Origin: an uncultured Pseudomonadota bacterium
GTDB lineage: Bacteria; Lernaellota; Lernaellaia; Lernaellales; Lernaellaceae
Reading direction: 5' to 3'
Length of the DNA: 6,919 nucleotides
Assembly: GCA_937967875.1 (NCBI GenBank)
Contig: CALBTQ010000100.1
Location: 1 to 6,919, forward strand
The notes beneath the pieces are model-generated. The model was not told where the DNA came from and made no database searches. It was given only the letters and a program-made list of their open reading frames with translations. The translations under genes were made by a program, and so were the position numbers. Below, in pieces: positions 5,858 to 6,919 of this stretch (positions within the stretch are counted from its first letter, which is position 1; every line of letters starts with the position of its first letter).

Positions 5858-5874
5858 AGCATGATACGTGCCAA
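5858..5874 (-). promoter_or_regulatory. Sigma-54 (RpoN) -24/-12 promoter
   Basis: Read on the minus strand, the site is TTGGCACGTATCATGCT. Compared with the RpoN consensus YTGGCACG-N4-TTGCW, it matches at 12 of the 13 defined positions, and the essential GG and GC doublets are exactly 10 nt apart. The start point would be near 5848, pointing to the large lipoprotein gene with a leader of about 200 nt that includes the palindrome at 5777 and the hairpin at 5707. Such promoters need an ATP-dependent enhancer-binding activator; no activator gene or proven enhancer site is in the window. Confidence 0.6.
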
Positions 5875-5955
5875 TTGCGGTCGAAACGGGCTAAGTGCCC
5901 GATAGAATGGATAAAGTTCCTCTGCGACGGCGAACGCCGATCGGCTCGAAACTTC

Positions 5956-5993
5956 AGATTTTCGGAGACCTTCTTTCAGAAAACTGAAAATCT
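5956..5993 (+). ncRNA. Two mutually exclusive hairpins in the leader of the plus-strand lipoprotein gene
   Basis: AGATTTTC (5956-5963) can pair with GAAAATCT (5986-5993), an 8-bp stem. Alternatively TTTCAG (5974-5979) pairs with CTGAAA (5984-5989), a 6-bp stem with an AAAA loop. The right arms overlap, so only one can form. The layout resembles a simple RNA switch or attenuator, but no run of U follows and the leader may not be transcribed from this far upstream. This is only a structural candidate. Confidence 0.3.
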
Positions 5994-6043
5994 CCCGGTG
6001 GGCGATAGGGATCTTCTGCCGATGGCGATAGTTTTCAATGGAT

Positions 6044-6070
6044 TTTACCTTAGAAAATTTGTTATTTAAT
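6044..6070 (+). promoter_or_regulatory. AT-rich promoter-like sequence before the plus-strand lipoprotein gene
   Basis: TTTAAT at 6065-6070 matches the -10 consensus at five of six positions. The best -35, TTTACC at 6044-6049, matches at four of six, but the spacing of 15 nt is short. The AT-rich setting and position 32 nt before the ATG support a promoter more than the hexamers do. Confidence 0.3.
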
Positions 6071-6093
6071 TATTGCTTGGGGGCAATAAGGAG
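6070..6093 (+). promoter_or_regulatory. Hairpin abutting the RBS of the plus-strand lipoprotein gene
   Basis: TTATTGC (6070-6076) and GCAATAA (6083-6089) form a perfect 7-bp stem with loop TTGGGG. The right arm includes the first two bases of the RBS AAGGAG (6088-6093), which sits 8 nt before ATG 6102. If transcription starts upstream, the stem could limit ribosome access; as DNA it could be an operator. Confidence 0.5.
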
Positions 6094-6101
6094 ATGGGAA
6101 C

Positions 6102-6919
6102 ATGTTTTTGGACAAACGGTTCATCTCTGTGTCCCTGCTCGCCTTGATTTTGCTTTTCTCTTTAATCGCCTGCGATGACGATTCCGGCAACGATGATGCG
6201 CACTCAGACGATGATGTCGACGATGACGACAACGACGCCGCCGACGATGACGACGACGACAACGACGCCGACAATTTTCCCGATGTCATCCTCGGCGATT
6301 GGCAGACCGATGCGGAGATCATTCAACGCGGCGAGTTGACCATGGAGCGTGTGGAAGGCGGCGCGCCCGGCGACGACGGCATCGCAATGGCGGTCACTCC
6401 GGCGGGCGAAACGGTGATCGTCTATGTGAAGACGCGCTTTTTGTATCTATTGCGGAATGACGGCAAGGCTGCGCCGCAATTGTTGGCGCAGTATGCGTAT
6501 TATCCGAAATTGGCCGTCGACGAGAACGGGGCGCTGCACATCTTGTATTTCGATAGTTGGAATGACGCGCTCGTGTACCTGACCAACGCTTCCGGTTTCT
6601 GGACATCGACGTGGATCGCCGAGGACGTGGAGAAGTTCGCGCACGCCTTCGCTCTGGATGAACAGGGCAAGGCGCATGTGGTGTGGGTGAATGAACGGCA
6701 TCTTTATTACGCGACCAATCGGACGGGAACCTGGACGAGCGAGGAATTGATCTACGATACCTCGCGGTATCCGTGCTTGCCGTCGCTCGCCATCGACGGC
6801 AATGGCGCGGTGCATATCGCCTATAAAGTCATCAGTTCGCAAATCGAATATCTGACCAATGCCGCCGGGGCGTGGGAAATAAAAAGCGTATGCAGCCACA
6901 ATTACGGAACCGAAAACAT
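6102..6919 (+). CDS. Second poly-Asp-tethered repeat lipoprotein, 3'-truncated
   Basis: The gene begins at ATG 6102 after AAGGAG and stays open to the window end (272 codons plus 2 nt, no stop). The product starts MFLDKRFISVSLLALILLFSLIAC, a classical lipoprotein signal with lipobox LIAC and Cys24. Residues 25-58 are an Asp-rich tether (DDDSGNDDAHSDDDVDDDD...), at the same positions as in the divergent gene. The rest shows the same repeat: LAVDENGALHILYF...YLTNASGFW, FALDEQGKAHVVWV...YYATNRTGTWTSEEL and SLAIDGNGAVHIAYK...YLTNAAGAW, each about 50 residues, suggesting propeller-type blades. At least three units are present and more are expected beyond the window. It is a paralogue of the 3501-5645 product, probably displayed on the cell surface or the periplasmic face of the outer membrane. 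Residues 60-100 (ILGDWQTDAEIIQRGELTMERVEGG) are not clearly repeat. The function is unknown. Confidence 0.9.
   Translation, partial: MFLDKRFISVSLLALILLFSLIACDDDSGNDDAHSDDDVDDDDNDAADDDDDDNDADNFPDVILGDWQTDAEIIQRGELTMERVEGGAPGDDGIAMAVTPAGETVIVYVKTRFLYLLRNDGKAAPQLLAQYAYYPKLAVDENGALHILYFDSWNDALVYLTNASGFWTSTWIAEDVEKFAHAFALDEQGKAHVVWVNERHLYYATNRTGTWTSEELIYDTSRYPCLPSLAIDGNGAVHIAYKVISSQIEYLTNAAGAWEIKSVCSHNYGTEN
6174..6275 (+). repeat. Asp-codon tract with a 30-bp internal repeat
   Basis: The tract codes for tether residues 25-58 of the second lipoprotein. GACGACAACGACGCCG occurs at 6225-6240 and again at 6255-6270, a period of exactly 30 bp or ten codons, with similar bases between. This points to growth by in-frame duplication. 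Confidence 0.9.

Larger units (their letters stand above)
5646..6101. other. Divergent intergenic region between the two lipoprotein genes
   Basis: This 456-bp stretch has no convincing gene and contains more A/T than its flanks, above all at 5671-5700 and 6037-6075. It carries promoter-like sites in both directions and several dyads. Besides those listed separately, there are CGGGC/GCCCG around TAAGT (5887-5901), CGGCG/CGCCG around AA (5928-5939) and the palindrome CATCCGGATG (5833-5842). A plus-strand frame runs open through most of it, but has no RBS and begins as antisense of the large lipoprotein. No known riboswitch class was recognised. Confidence 0.7.

Noticed and set aside
5260..6069. 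269-codon plus-strand open frame running through the intergenic region
   Set aside because: It starts antisense inside the lipoprotein gene (Ser-rich complement of the Asp tract). The intergenic part has no start with an RBS and crosses several dyads and promoter-like sites.
1..6919. CRISPR array, tRNA, rRNA or insertion sequence
   Set aside because: No regularly spaced direct repeats, cloverleaf, rRNA-like stretch or transposase with terminal inverted repeats was recognised by reading both strands.

Overview
The window looks like the end of a contig from a metagenome or draft assembly of a GC-rich, Gram-negative-type bacterium. Bases 1-55 are not genomic: they are an Illumina P5/TruSeq-type adapter left on the contig end. 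Two divergent lipoprotein genes carry long Asp/Asn-rich tethers directly after the lipidated cysteine. From memory, such tethers are common in deltaproteobacterial-type lineages (Myxococcota, Bradymonadia, Candidatus Lernaellota and relatives). That placement is an inference, because no marker gene is present.

Layout. (1) Positions 56-714, plus strand: the catalytic domain of a tyrosine recombinase, cut at its 5' end by the contig edge and followed by two hairpins, the first a good intrinsic terminator. (2) Positions 831-1607, plus strand: a multi-pass membrane protein with a GVPL-x5-W motif present twice, loosely reminiscent of the carotenoid-biosynthesis (CruF/DUF422, CrtYc/d) membrane proteins. 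(3) Positions 1602-2276, minus strand: a flavodoxin-fold FMN oxidoreductase with a four-cysteine iron-sulfur-flavoprotein motif. It converges on the membrane protein gene so that both stop codons share the palindrome CTATAG. (4) Positions 2277-2543: a partly AT-rich gap with a perfect 13-bp inverted repeat. (5) Positions 2544-3428, minus strand: a UbiA-superfamily prenyltransferase with both Asp-rich motifs intact. (6) Positions 3501-5645, minus strand: a 714-residue lipoprotein with a poly-Asp tether and about 14 propeller-like repeats. (7) Positions 5646-6101: a 456-bp divergent intergenic region with a near-consensus sigma-54 promoter, several dyads and two alternative hairpins. (8) Positions 6102-6919, plus strand: a second lipoprotein of the same family, cut off by the window end.

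How the genes may work together. The lipoprotein, ubiA-like and oxidoreductase genes lie head to tail on the minus strand. The 72-nt first gap allows co-transcription; the 267-nt second gap, with its inverted repeat, suggests a separate unit. The prenyltransferase and the CruF-like membrane protein could both act on isoprenoids (carotenoid or quinone chemistry), but they are on opposite strands and the link is only a hypothesis. The most distinctive part is the divergent pair of poly-Asp-tethered repeat lipoproteins around a structured, possibly sigma-54-controlled intergenic region. No tRNA, rRNA, CRISPR array or insertion sequence was recognised.
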